DNA of 9,405 nt from Ruminiclostridium sp. (GTDB lineage Bacteria; Bacillota_A; Clostridia; Oscillospirales; Oscillospiraceae), in the NCBI GenBank assembly GCA_017521345.1, contig JAFXCU010000015.1:1-9405 (forward strand). The letters run 5' to 3'. Of the stretch, positions 1 to 7,501 are shown piece by piece. Position 1 is the first letter of the stretch; every line of letters begins with the position of its first letter. The notes beneath the pieces are model-generated. The model saw only the letters and a program-made list of their open reading frames with translations. It ran no database searches and had not been told where the DNA came from. A program made the translations under genes and the position numbers.

Positions 1-807
1 AGCATTTCCCAAGTGAAGGACTGCACCATGGCCCTCATGCAGATGGCCAAGAGCCAGGGGACCACAGTTTTCGTCATTGGCCACGTGAACAAGGAGGGCA
101 ACCTGGCCGGCCCCAAGGTCCTGGAGCACATGGTGGACTGTGTCCTCTACTTTGAGGGAGATCGGCATATGTCCTACCGCATCCTTCGGGCCGCCAAGAA
201 CCGTTACGGAGCCACCAACGAGATCGGCGTCTTTGAAATGGACGATACCGGGCTTACCGAGGTCCCCAATCCCTCCCAGATGCTGCTGGAGGGTCGTCTT
301 ACCGAGGAGCCGGGCACCTGCGTGGCCTGTGTCATGGAGGGGGCCCGTCCCGTACTGGCAGAGGTCCAGGCTCTGCTGACCCCCACTGCCTTCGGCAATC
401 CCCGGCGGAGCAGCAACGGCTTTGACTACAACCGGGCCATGCTCCTCATGGCCGTCCTGGAAAAGCGGGGCGGTCTGGCGGTGAACACCTGCGACGCCTA
501 CCTGAATGTCATCGGCGGCCTTTATCTGGATGAACCCGGTGCAGATCTGGCGGCCATTCTGGCGCTGGCCTCCAGCTTCCGGGATAAGCCGGTGCCGGCA
601 GACCTGGTGGCCATTGGCGAGGTGGGCCTCACCGGCGAGCTGCGGTCGGTGTCTGCCTTGAGTCAGAGGCTGTCTGAGGTCTGCCGCCTGGGCTTTACCA
701 AATGCCTGGTCCCCAAGAACATGGGGAAAAAGGACATCACGCCGCCGGAGGGGTTACAGCTGATCCCGGTGAAGAACATCCGGGAGGCTCTGGCGGTGCT
801 GCTGTGA
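1..807 (+). CDS. radA: DNA repair protein RadA (Sms), 3' part; 5' end outside window
   Basis: RadA is a RecA-like ATPase/DNA translocase that helps branch migration and processing of recombination intermediates in the cytoplasm. The window opens inside the gene, in frame from base 1, leaving 268 residues and the stop codon. The visible part starts in the RecA core (VFVIGHVNKEGNLAGPKVLEH, about residues 24-44). The RadA-specific motif follows at 196-210 as K-N-R-Y-G; most family members have KNRFG, so this is a conservative Phe-to-Tyr change. The second half is the Lon-protease-like domain, with the family signatures VIGGLYLDEPGADL and AIGEVGLTGELRSV. The N-terminal zinc finger and Walker A motif lie upstream of the window and cannot be checked. 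No U-rich terminator directly follows the stop. The next gene is convergent, so the radA transcription unit probably ends here. Family assignment is very secure; the true start is not visible. Confidence 0.96.
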   Translation, partial: SISQVKDCTMALMQMAKSQGTTVFVIGHVNKEGNLAGPKVLEHMVDCVLYFEGDRHMSYRILRAAKNRYGATNEIGVFEMDDTGLTEVPNPSQMLLEGRLTEEPGTCVACVMEGARPVLAEVQALLTPTAFGNPRRSSNGFDYNRAMLLMAVLEKRGGLAVNTCDAYLNVIGGLYLDEPGADLAAILALASSFRDKPVPADLVAIGEVGLTGELRSVSALSQRLSEVCRLGFTKCLVPKNMGKKDITPPEGLQLIPVKNIREALAVLL

Positions 808-1010
808 GGCAGTTCTGGGCAGAAAATGGATACAGTCCTTTCTGGGCTGTCCCAGGGAGGCCGCCCGGGAGAGGAGACAGTATCCCTCCTGCTGATAGAT
901 GCACGGGTCCGTGCAGGGGATCAGGCTCAAAGGCCCACCTTCTTCCGTCTATGGTGAAGGTAGTATTCACCCCCATTCCCGGGATATGAAAGAAAAATAC
1001 TGGATATGAC
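808..1010. other. Convergent intergenic stretch with several potential stem-loops, no gene seen
   Basis: These roughly 200 bases lie between the radA stop and the terminator of the opposing gene. I see no convincing coding frame with a ribosome binding site. Several inverted repeats are visible. CCTTTCTGGG (837-846) can pair with CCCAGGGAGG (851-860), using two G-U pairs. GGATACAGTC (828-837) can pair with GACAGTATCC (876-885), with one A-A mismatch, enclosing the first hairpin. TGCACG (900-905) pairs with CGTGCA (910-915), and GGTGAA (953-958) with TTCACC (966-971). None is followed by a clear U-tract, so this does not look like a classical terminator for radA. It may be a structured 3' UTR, a small RNA or decayed sequence. 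I recognise no known RNA family. Confidence 0.4.
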
Positions 1011-1012
1011 AA

Positions 1013-1040
1013 AACGCCCGGAGCTTTTGCTCCGGGCGTT
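1013..1040 (-). terminator. Rho-independent terminator of the CNNM/CBS gene
   Basis: A perfect 12-bp inverted repeat, AACGCCCGGAGC (1013-1024) and GCTCCGGGCGTT (1029-1040), is separated by a 4-base loop. Read on the minus strand, it begins 8 bases after the CNNM-gene stop, and the stem runs into TTTTG. The GC-rich core followed by a short U-run fits an intrinsic terminator for the minus-strand gene. On the plus strand the hairpin is followed by CAATGTTTTATT, so weak bidirectional activity, also ending radA read-through, is possible. Confidence 0.88.
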
Positions 1041-1047
1041 CAATGTT

Positions 1048-2304
1048 TTATTCGTCTTCTTCAGGGTCAGGTATGACTGCCACACGGATCTCAATGATGC
1101 GGTGGTGTTCCAGCTTGGTGACGGTGACGTCCAGGTTTTCATAGACGAACTTGTCGCCCTCTACGGGAAGGCGGCCCATCTGATCCATGACCCAGCCGCT
1201 GATGGAGGCGGAGTCAATGTCAACAGCGCGGATGGAGAAGCGGTCGAAGAGGTCGTCCAGGTTGGCAGAGCAGGAGATCAGGTAGCTGCCGTCTTCCTGC
1301 TTCTTGAATTCCTCAATGACTTCATCGTGCTCGTCCCAGATCTCACCCACCAGTTCTTCCAGAATGTCTTCCAGGGTAACGATGCCCATGGTGCCGCCGT
1401 AGTCGTCCACGACCACAGCCATGTGGCACTTGCGGATCTGGAGCAGACGGAGCAGATCGGAGATCTGAGCGGTGGCGGTAGTATAGAAGACCTTGCCGAT
1501 GAGACTTTTCACGTCGGTGTGGTTATGGAACCGTGCAGAGAAGAAGTCCTTCTCGTGGATGACACCGATAATATTGTCGATGGAGGTATGGTAGATAGGG
1601 ATGCGGGAGTAGGCACTTTCTGCAAAGAGAACAGCCAGCTCCTCCATGGTGACGGTGTCGGGTGCGGCCACGATATCCACACGGGGGGTGAGGATCTCCT
1701 CCACCTCCATGTCGTTGAACTCGATGGCGGCACGGATGAGCTCGCTCTCATGGGCTTCCAGGCCGCCTTCGCTCTCGGCTTCCTCCACCATGGTGATGAG
1801 TTCTTCTTCGGTGATGCCCTCTTCCTTGCTGGTGCGGAAGATCTTCATGGCGGCCTTGCTGAACAGGCCGAAGAACCAGTGCAGGGGGCTCAGGACGACC
1901 AGAAGCACCCGAAGGATGGGGTAGGCCCGGGAACAGAATTTTTCCGGGTTTTCCTTGGCCATGGTCTTGGGGGTGATCTCACCGAAGATTAGAACTGCGA
2001 CGGTGAGGACTGCCGTGGAAATGGCGGGGCCGTAGACCGGATACAGTTTGGTAAAGAGAACGGTACCAAGGGAGGCTGCGGTCAGGTTCACGATGTTATT
2101 GCCGATGAGGATGCAGGAGAGGAGCTTGTCATACTGCTCCAGAAGATCCAGCACCTTTTGGGCGCGGACATTGCCATCCTCAGCTTTACTCTTCAGGCGG
2201 ATTTTGCTGACCGAGGAGAAAGCGGTCTCTGTAGAGGAAAACCAGGCGGACATAAGGACCAAAATCACAAGAGCAACGATAATTGCTATACAGGTACTGT
2301 CCAT
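1048..2304 (-). CDS. CNNM/DUF21 and CBS-domain membrane protein (HlyC/CorC family)
   Basis: This 418-residue integral membrane protein has the full architecture of the CNNM/CorC (hemolysin C) family, implicated in Mg2+ or other divalent-cation export. The DUF21 transmembrane domain covers about residues 1-180. It has an N-terminal hydrophobic helix (5-21), the signature FSSTETAFSS (22-31), IGNNIVN (67-73), and FGEITPKTMAKENPE (107-121). A pair of CBS domains follows at about 200-325, carrying the typical LTPRVDIV and VVVDDYGGTMGIVTLEDILEELVGEI segments; CBS pairs in this family bind adenine nucleotides. The C-terminal CorC/HlyC domain covers about 335-412, with the usual SGWVMDQMGRLP-like element, and the acidic tail is DPEEDE. 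Length is normal for the family. The start ATG is on the reverse strand at 2304-2302 with only a weak Shine-Dalgarno upstream, so start confidence is lower than family confidence. It is a single-gene unit, divergent from the methyltransferase. The true ion and the direction of transport are not shown by sequence; 'hemolysin' is a historical label. Confidence 0.93.
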   Translation of the reverse strand: MDSTCIAIIVALVILVLMSAWFSSTETAFSSVSKIRLKSKAEDGNVRAQKVLDLLEQYDKLLSCILIGNNIVNLTAASLGTVLFTKLYPVYGPAISTAVLTVAVLIFGEITPKTMAKENPEKFCSRAYPILRVLLVVLSPLHWFFGLFSKAAMKIFRTSKEEGITEEELITMVEEAESEGGLEAHESELIRAAIEFNDMEVEEILTPRVDIVAAPDTVTMEELAVLFAESAYSRIPIYHTSIDNIIGVIHEKDFFSARFHNHTDVKSLIGKVFYTTATAQISDLLRLLQIRKCHMAVVVDDYGGTMGIVTLEDILEELVGEIWDEHDEVIEEFKKQEDGSYLISCSANLDDLFDRFSIRAVDIDSASISGWVMDQMGRLPVEGDKFVYENLDVTVTKLEHHRIIEIRVAVIPDPEEDE

Positions 2305-2390
2305 AAGGGACCAATCATCTCAACTTTCTATATCAAATTTCGTGTGTGACGGCTGAGGATACAACAAACCACAGCCTAACATCTTTACAT

Positions 2391-2419
2391 AGCATACCAC
2401 AGGATAGGCAGGTTTGCAA
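2391..2419 (-). promoter_or_regulatory. Candidate SigA promoter for the CNNM/CBS gene
   Basis: On the minus strand, TTGCAA (2419-2414) is followed after 17 bases by TATGCT (2396-2391). The TGG just before it fits an extended -10 (TGn). Transcription would begin near 2384 and leave a leader of about 80 bases, which contains a short GGCTG/CAGCC hairpin. Each box matches the consensus at 4 of 6 positions, so this is a plausible but not strong call. Confidence 0.4.
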
Positions 2420-2470
2420 GATAGTAGGACAAAAATGGGAGTGGATTTGCCCTCTGGCAGAAGAAAAGGT

Positions 2471-2499
2471 TTGCCATTGGGTCAAAAAAAAGGTATAAT
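2471..2499 (+). promoter_or_regulatory. Strong SigA promoter for the THUMP methyltransferase gene
   Basis: TTGCCA (2471-2476) and a consensus TATAAT (2494-2499) are separated by exactly 17 bases, and the spacer is A-rich. The transcription start would be near 2506, giving a leader of about 75 bases that holds the inverted repeat at 2528-2556. The promoter is oriented away from the CNNM gene, so this is a divergent promoter region. Confidence 0.8.
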
Positions 2500-2527
2500 C
2501 AATTATCTGTTGCCATAATACTGTTTC

Positions 2528-2556
2528 TTGATAAAAGGATGGAATCATTTTATCAA
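2528..2556 (+). repeat. 9-bp perfect inverted repeat in the leader of the methyltransferase gene
   Basis: TTGATAAAA (2528-2536) and TTTTATCAA (2548-2556) are perfect inverted copies around an 11-base centre, about 20-50 bases after the predicted transcription start. The AT-rich palindrome could be a repressor operator or an mRNA hairpin. As a stem it would be weak, with only one G-C pair per arm. No regulator can be named from this sequence. Confidence 0.5.
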
Positions 2557-2582
2557 AACTAGTATCAGAAAGGGAGAGTGCC

Positions 2583-3719
2583 ATGGCTAAACTGACCTTT
2601 GCCATCCCCACCTTGCTGGGTGTGGAAGGCCTGACTGCCGACGAGCTGCGTCGAATGAATATGGAAGACGTCCGTGTGGAAAACGGCAGAGTGTTCTGCC
2701 AGGGAGATATCAAGGATATTCCTCGTCTGAACCTGCGTCTGCGCACCGGTGAGCGGGTACTTATCCTGCTGGGCACTTTCCGGGCAACTACCTTTGAGGA
2801 GCTCTTCGAGGGGACACGCAAGCTGCCCTGGGAGCGGTTCATCCCTGACCGGGCTGCGTTCCCGGTGAAGGGATTCAGCTTGAATTCTGCTCTTCACAGC
2901 GTGCCCGCCTGCCAGTCCATCGTGAAAAAGGCTGTAGCCACCCGTCTGGGAAAGGTCTACCATCGGGAGACCCTGCCGGAGACCGGTGCTCTGTATCAGA
3001 TCCAGTTCTCCATCATGAAGGATGTGGCCTCTCTGATGATCGACACCTCCGGCCCCGGGCTGTACAAGCGTGGGTACCGTGCAGTGGGTGTGGCCGCCCC
3101 CCTTCGTGAGACCCTGGCCGCCGCTATGGTCATGGTGTCCGGCTACCGGGGCAGAGATCCCTTCTGCGATCCCTTCTGTGGCTCCGGTACCATTGCCATC
3201 GAGGCTGCCCTCATCGCCAAGAACCGGGCTCCCGGTCTCAACCGCACCTTTACCGCCCAGAAATGGGATTGGCTGCCCTCCTCCGCCTGGGTGGACGCAG
3301 CAGGGGAGGCCATGGACCTGGAGTTTGACGGGGATTATGACATCTGGGGCGGTGATATCGACCCGGAGGCCGTCCGCATTGCCCGCAGCAACGCCGTGAA
3401 GGCCGATGTGGAGGACCTGGTCCGCTTTGAAGTGGCAGATGCCCGCAGATTCTCCCGTTCGGAGTCCTATGGCTATATTGTCTCCAACCCGCCCTATGGC
3501 GAGCGCCTGATGGAGAAGCGGGAGGCGGAGGATCTGTACCGGGAATTTGGCAGGACCGTGCAGGGACTGCCAACGGGATGGAAGCTGAACATCCTGTCCT
3601 CCCACACGGAATTTGAGCGGACCTTTGGCCGGACCGCAGACAAGAAGCGGAAACTATATAATGGTATGCTCAAGTGCGACCTCTTCCAATATGGTGTAAA
3701 AAAGGGGAAAAAGGGCTGA
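2583..3719 (+). CDS. rlmL: THUMP-domain class I SAM-dependent RNA methyltransferase (RlmL/YpsC-like)
   Basis: This 378-residue cytoplasmic protein matches the COG0116 family, RNA guanine-N2 methyltransferases. The E. coli relative is the N-terminal half of the fused RlmKL enzyme, which makes m2G2445 in 23S rRNA. Here it is a stand-alone protein, as in B. subtilis YpsC, without the C-terminal RlmK half. The N-terminal ferredoxin-like and THUMP RNA-binding region covers about residues 1-155. The Rossmann methyltransferase domain follows, with SAM-binding motif I DPFCGSGTIAIEA (196-208), GGDIDPEAVRIARSN (256-270), and catalytic motif IV SNPPYGERL (301-309), typical of enzymes that methylate an exocyclic amine. 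The tail is basic (KKGKKG). The ATG at 2583 has an AGGGAG ribosome binding site at 2571-2576, and a strong promoter lies upstream. The gene stands alone, with groESL having its own promoter downstream. The exact target base is inferred from family, and the symbol marks family membership. Confidence 0.9.
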   Translation: MAKLTFAIPTLLGVEGLTADELRRMNMEDVRVENGRVFCQGDIKDIPRLNLRLRTGERVLILLGTFRATTFEELFEGTRKLPWERFIPDRAAFPVKGFSLNSALHSVPACQSIVKKAVATRLGKVYHRETLPETGALYQIQFSIMKDVASLMIDTSGPGLYKRGYRAVGVAAPLRETLAAAMVMVSGYRGRDPFCDPFCGSGTIAIEAALIAKNRAPGLNRTFTAQKWDWLPSSAWVDAAGEAMDLEFDGDYDIWGGDIDPEAVRIARSNAVKADVEDLVRFEVADARRFSRSESYGYIVSNPPYGERLMEKREAEDLYREFGRTVQGLPTGWKLNILSSHTEFERTFGRTADKKRKLYNGMLKCDLFQYGVKKGKKG

Positions 3720-3744
3720 AAACAGAGGAAAAATCCTCAGTTGA

Positions 3745-3783
3745 AAAAGTGCACAAAAACAAAATGGAAATTTGTACACTTTT
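3745..3783 (+). repeat. Imperfect 13-bp inverted repeat between the methyltransferase and groESL
   Basis: AAAAGTGCACAAA (3745-3757) and TTTGTACACTTTT (3771-3783) are inverted copies with one mismatch, separated by 13 bases. The element starts 25 bases after the methyltransferase stop and ends 14 bases before the groESL -35 box. It could be a weak, AT-rich terminator for the upstream gene or an operator next to the heat-shock promoter. A smaller hairpin, GAGGA-AAAA-TCCTC, lies just before it at 3725-3738. Function is not settled by sequence. Confidence 0.45.
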
Positions 3784-3797
3784 GAGAAAATTCCATG

Positions 3798-3829
3798 TTG
3801 CAGAATGTGCCCGAGAAGGGTATTATAAT
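3798..3829 (+). promoter_or_regulatory. groESL promoter (SigA type)
   Basis: TTGCAG (3798-3803) precedes TATTAT (3821-3826) by 17 bases. An overlapping perfect TATAAT lies at 3824-3829, which would make the spacing 20. Either way transcription should start at about 3832-3837, which is the left edge of the CIRCE operator. This is the classical arrangement for vegetative-sigma heat-shock operons controlled by repression. Confidence 0.75.
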
Positions 3830-3836
3830 ACTTGTG

Positions 3837-3863
3837 TTAGCACTCGGGTAAAAAGAGTGCTAA
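3837..3863 (+). promoter_or_regulatory. CIRCE operator (HrcA binding site)
   Basis: TTAGCACTC (3837-3845), a 9-base spacer (3846-3854) and GAGTGCTAA (3855-3863) match the canonical CIRCE consensus at all 18 arm positions. CIRCE is bound by the repressor HrcA, whose activity depends on GroESL, so free chaperonin keeps the operon off and heat stress relieves repression. It lies at the predicted transcription start and about 50 bases before groES. In the mRNA it can also form a hairpin. No hrcA gene is in this window. Confidence 0.97.
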
Positions 3864-3914
3864 AATGAAACCAGTAAATACATTTATTAATATATTTTGA
3901 AGGAGGAACCTCAA

Positions 3915-4202
3915 ATGACTCTGAAACCTCTGGCTGACCGCGTTGTCATCAAGCGCCTGGAAGCAGAAGAAACCACCAAGGCAGGCCTCATCCTGACCGC
4001 AGCATCCAAGGAAAAGCCCGACATGTCCATCGTTGTTGCTGTCGGCCCCGGCGGCATGATCGACGGCAAGGAGATCACCATGTTCCTGAAGCCCGGCGAC
4101 AAGGTCATCACCAGCAAGTACATGGGCACCGAAGTGAAGATCGACGGTGAGGTCATGACCATCGTCAAGCAGAGCGACATCGTCGCCATCGTGGAAGACT
4201 AA
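3915..4202 (+). CDS. groES: Co-chaperonin GroES (Hsp10)
   Basis: GroES is the seven-subunit lid of the cytoplasmic GroEL chamber. The protein is 95 residues, the usual length. It opens with LKPLADRVVIKRLEAEE. The flexible mobile loop that contacts GroEL follows at about residues 18-34 (EETTKAGLILTAASKEK), with L-I-L as the hydrophobic GroEL-binding tripeptide. The roof-region VVAVGPGG segment comes next. The C-terminal KPGDKVITSKYMGTEVKIDG and QSDIVAIVED strands close the beta-barrel. The ATG at 3915 is chosen because AGGAGG at 3901-3906 lies 8 bases upstream. A TTG in the same frame at 3897 would precede the ribosome binding site and is unlikely. Transcribed from the CIRCE-controlled promoter and followed 40 bases later by groEL. 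Confidence 0.98.
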   Translation: MTLKPLADRVVIKRLEAEETTKAGLILTAASKEKPDMSIVVAVGPGGMIDGKEITMFLKPGDKVITSKYMGTEVKIDGEVMTIVKQSDIVAIVED

Positions 4203-4227
4203 ATCGCATTTATTTCTTTTCATTTAA

Positions 4228-5880
<1,653 letters not shown>

Positions 5881-5906
5881 TTCGAACCATTCGTTCGTTT
5901 CAACCG

Positions 5907-5934
5907 ACGACGCGCCGATTTTTCGGCGCGTCGT
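5907..5934 (+). terminator. Rho-independent terminator of groESL
   Basis: A perfect 12-bp stem, ACGACGCGCCGA (5907-5918) and TCGGCGCGTCGT (5923-5934), has a TTTT loop and starts 27 bases after the groEL stop. A G-T wobble at 5906/5935 extends it. The following U-run is short (TTT with the last stem base), but the stem is very GC-rich. It separates groESL from the next operon. Confidence 0.88.
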
Positions 5935-5957
5935 TTGGCGTATATCCGGAAAAAGAG

Positions 5958-5986
5958 TTTCCAATCGGTAAGTTCTGTGATATAAT
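5958..5986 (+). promoter_or_regulatory. SigA promoter of the downstream five-gene operon
   Basis: TTTCCA (5958-5963) and a perfect TATAAT (5981-5986) are 17 bases apart. TGA just before the -10 box gives an extended -10 (TGnTATAAT). The transcription start should be near 5993, leaving a leader of about 57 bases with a small GCAGC/GCTGC hairpin at 6008-6023. It lies just after the groESL terminator and is the only clear promoter I see before the following genes. Confidence 0.78.
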
Positions 5987-6049
5987 ATTATGTTAGAAAT
6001 ACGCAAGGCAGCAAGGATGCTGCACGATGACAATATAGGAGGAATGCCT

Positions 6050-6712
6050 GTGAAACCTCGTATTCTGATCTCCCGCTCTCCTGAAAGCAGCGGCCTGTAC
6101 GAAGCCGCCGTGGAAAAGGCCGGCGGCGAGCCCATCTCCCTCCACTGCCCTGACATTGAGACGGAGTTTGACGCTCTGATCCTGGCCGGCGGCGGCGACG
6201 TGGATCCCCGTGTCTTCATGGAGCGCAACCTGGGTTCCTACGACATTGATTTTCCCCGTGACCAGGCGGAGATCGCTCTGGTGAACCGCTGCATCTATGA
6301 GAACAAGCCCATCCTGGGTATCTGCCGTGGTCACCAGGTGGTGAACATCGCTCTGGGCGGCAACATCTACCAGGATATGAACGACCGGATGCTGGAGATC
6401 CACCAGGCCCCTGAGGGAGAGCCTAAATATCATCCCGTTCAGGCTGGTATCATGACCATGATTGGTGACCTCTACGGGGAGCATTTTGTGGTCAACAGCA
6501 GCCACCACCAGGCCATCTATAAGATCGGTCAGGGTCTGTATCGCACGGCATGGGACGAAAACGGCGTGGTGGAGGCTATGCAGCACAGCAGCCTTCCCAT
6601 CTGGACCGTTCAGTTCCACCCCGAGCAGATGACCGAGGAGAACGGCTCTGTGGACGGTCAGAAGATCTTTGACTTTTTCCTGGAGAAGTGCCGCAAGAAT
6701 ATGGGCCTGTGA
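6050..6712 (+). CDS. Class I glutamine amidotransferase, gamma-glutamyl-gamma-aminobutyrate hydrolase-like (peptidase C26)
   Basis: This 220-residue protein belongs to the peptidase C26/PuuD-like family, cytoplasmic enzymes that hydrolyse gamma-glutamyl amides such as gamma-Glu-GABA in putrescine breakdown. The oxyanion/loop segment LILAGGGDVDP is at 43-53. The nucleophile elbow GICRGHQVVNIALGG is at 90-104 with Cys92, NSSHHQAI is at 149-156, and TVQFHPEQM is at 186-194 with His190 and Glu192 completing the Cys-His-Glu triad. The start is GTG at 6050: AGGAGG at 6037-6042 lies 7 bases before it. An ATG at 6044 would sit one base after the ribosome binding site, and an ATG at 5990 overlaps the -10 region. 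It is the first gene of the operon, and the next ATG begins 1 base after its stop. No putrescine-pathway partner is nearby, so the substrate is open; roles in gamma-glutamyl peptide or folate polyglutamate trimming cannot be excluded. Confidence 0.88.
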   Translation: MKPRILISRSPESSGLYEAAVEKAGGEPISLHCPDIETEFDALILAGGGDVDPRVFMERNLGSYDIDFPRDQAEIALVNRCIYENKPILGICRGHQVVNIALGGNIYQDMNDRMLEIHQAPEGEPKYHPVQAGIMTMIGDLYGEHFVVNSSHHQAIYKIGQGLYRTAWDENGVVEAMQHSSLPIWTVQFHPEQMTEENGSVDGQKIFDFFLEKCRKNMGL

Positions 6713-6713
6713 T

Positions 6714-7073
6714 ATGGCCGCTCATTCTGCGCTGAAGCTCCGGGAGGTCAATCTGGAGCTGGGAAAGCCCACCGTAGACCAGGCCATGAAACGCCTGACC
6801 ATGGAGATCCGGCACAGCCGGGGAATGAACTGCTCTGTGGTGAAGATCATCCATGGATATGGCTCGTCCGGTATAGGCGGAAAAATCAGAACGGCCTCCC
6901 GGCGGTATCTCTCCGAATTGAAAACCAAGGGAGAAATTCGGGATGTGATCCCCGGGGAATCCTTCTCCATCTTTGAAGAGGCCACCCGCCGTGCCTTTGC
7001 CCGGTGCGATGCCCTCCGGCGGGACCGTGATCTGGACCGCTACAACAACGGCGTGACCTTTATCCTGCTGTGA
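6714..7073 (+). CDS. Small stand-alone Smr-domain protein
   Basis: This 119-residue protein has the Smr (small MutS-related) fold signature. It has an N-terminal VNLELGKPTVDQAMKRL (12-28), corresponding to the family's LDLHG...VEEAL element. The core VVKIIHGYGSSGIGGKIR (42-59) contains the H-G-x-G loop. A predicted amphipathic helix ASRRYLSELKTKGEI follows, then a C-terminal charged region and GVTFILL. Smr domains often bind or nick branched DNA or act on RNA; this one is fused to no MutS2. The usual Asp and His of LDLHG are absent here (LELG), so nuclease activity is doubtful. The ATG at 6714 lies 1 base after the upstream stop (TGATATG) with no strong ribosome binding site, suggesting translational coupling. 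An in-frame upstream start at 6669 would overlap the amidotransferase by 44 bases and is less likely. Confidence 0.82.
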   Translation: MAAHSALKLREVNLELGKPTVDQAMKRLTMEIRHSRGMNCSVVKIIHGYGSSGIGGKIRTASRRYLSELKTKGEIRDVIPGESFSIFEEATRRAFARCDALRRDRDLDRYNNGVTFILL

Positions 7074-7084
7074 GGAGGGGAGTT

Positions 7085-7501
7085 ATGGATTACACCGATA
7101 AAATCAATGCCACAAATGTAAAAAACTCCTTCATGCTCCACAATGGGATCCGTCTGACGGCCATGGAAAAGGACTATGCCAAGGTGGAAGCCCATCTGAC
7201 CCGGGAGAACCGAAATCTGTACAATGCCGTACATGGCGGAATGTTCCTTACCATGGGAGACTGTGCCGCAGGCGGCGCTGCCCGGTCCAACGGGATGCGC
7301 TATGTGACGGTGAGCAGCAGCTTTGAGTTCTATCGGAACACCAAGGACGACCATTTGATCGCAGAGGGACGCATCAAGAATCGGGGCAATACCATCTGTG
7401 TGGCCGAGGTGGAGATCCACGACGGACAGGGGAAACTCCTGTGCGGAGGGACCTTTACCCTATACTGTGTGGGCTCCCAGGATGACCTGTCGGAGGAATG
7501 A
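7085..7501 (+). CDS. PaaI-family hotdog thioesterase
   Basis: This 138-residue protein has the PaaI/YdiI-type hotdog fold that hydrolyses acyl-CoA thioesters in the cytoplasm. The diagnostic active-site segment NAVHGGMFLTMGDCAAGGAA covers residues 47-66 and has the H-G-G turn and the Asp (D59) on the long central helix. It is followed by the beta-strand run VTVSSSFEFYRNTKDDHLIAEGR (74-96), GNTICVAEVEIHDGQGKLLCGGTFTLY (101-127) and an acidic tail. The ATG at 7085 has GGAGGGG at 7074-7080, right after the Smr stop, so 11 bases separate the two genes. An upstream GTG at 7070 would precede the ribosome binding site. It overlaps the next reading frame by one base. The acyl substrate cannot be told from sequence. 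Confidence 0.88.
   Translation: MDYTDKINATNVKNSFMLHNGIRLTAMEKDYAKVEAHLTRENRNLYNAVHGGMFLTMGDCAAGGAARSNGMRYVTVSSSFEFYRNTKDDHLIAEGRIKNRGNTICVAEVEIHDGQGKLLCGGTFTLYCVGSQDDLSEE

Noticed and set aside
808..1010. 6S RNA, SRP RNA or a riboswitch after radA
   Set aside because: I could not find the conserved cores of these RNAs; only generic hairpins are visible, so no RNA gene was called.
1006..1992. A 328-codon plus-strand frame opposite the CNNM/CBS gene
   Set aside because: It is the complement of a well-supported membrane protein, starts in a terminator hairpin and shows no family signature.
2305..2470. Mg2+-sensing riboswitch in front of the CNNM/CBS gene
   Set aside because: The minus-strand leader is only about 80 bases if the promoter call is right, and I see no M-box-like helices or anti-terminator arrangement.
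2565..3605. A 346-codon minus-strand frame opposite the methyltransferase gene
   Set aside because: Shadow of the plus-strand gene, which has motif I, motif IV, a promoter and a ribosome binding site; the antisense product resembles nothing known to me.
3674..3868. A 64-codon plus-strand frame between the methyltransferase gene and groES
   Set aside because: It overlaps the end of the methyltransferase, runs through the groESL promoter and the CIRCE operator, and has no ribosome binding site.
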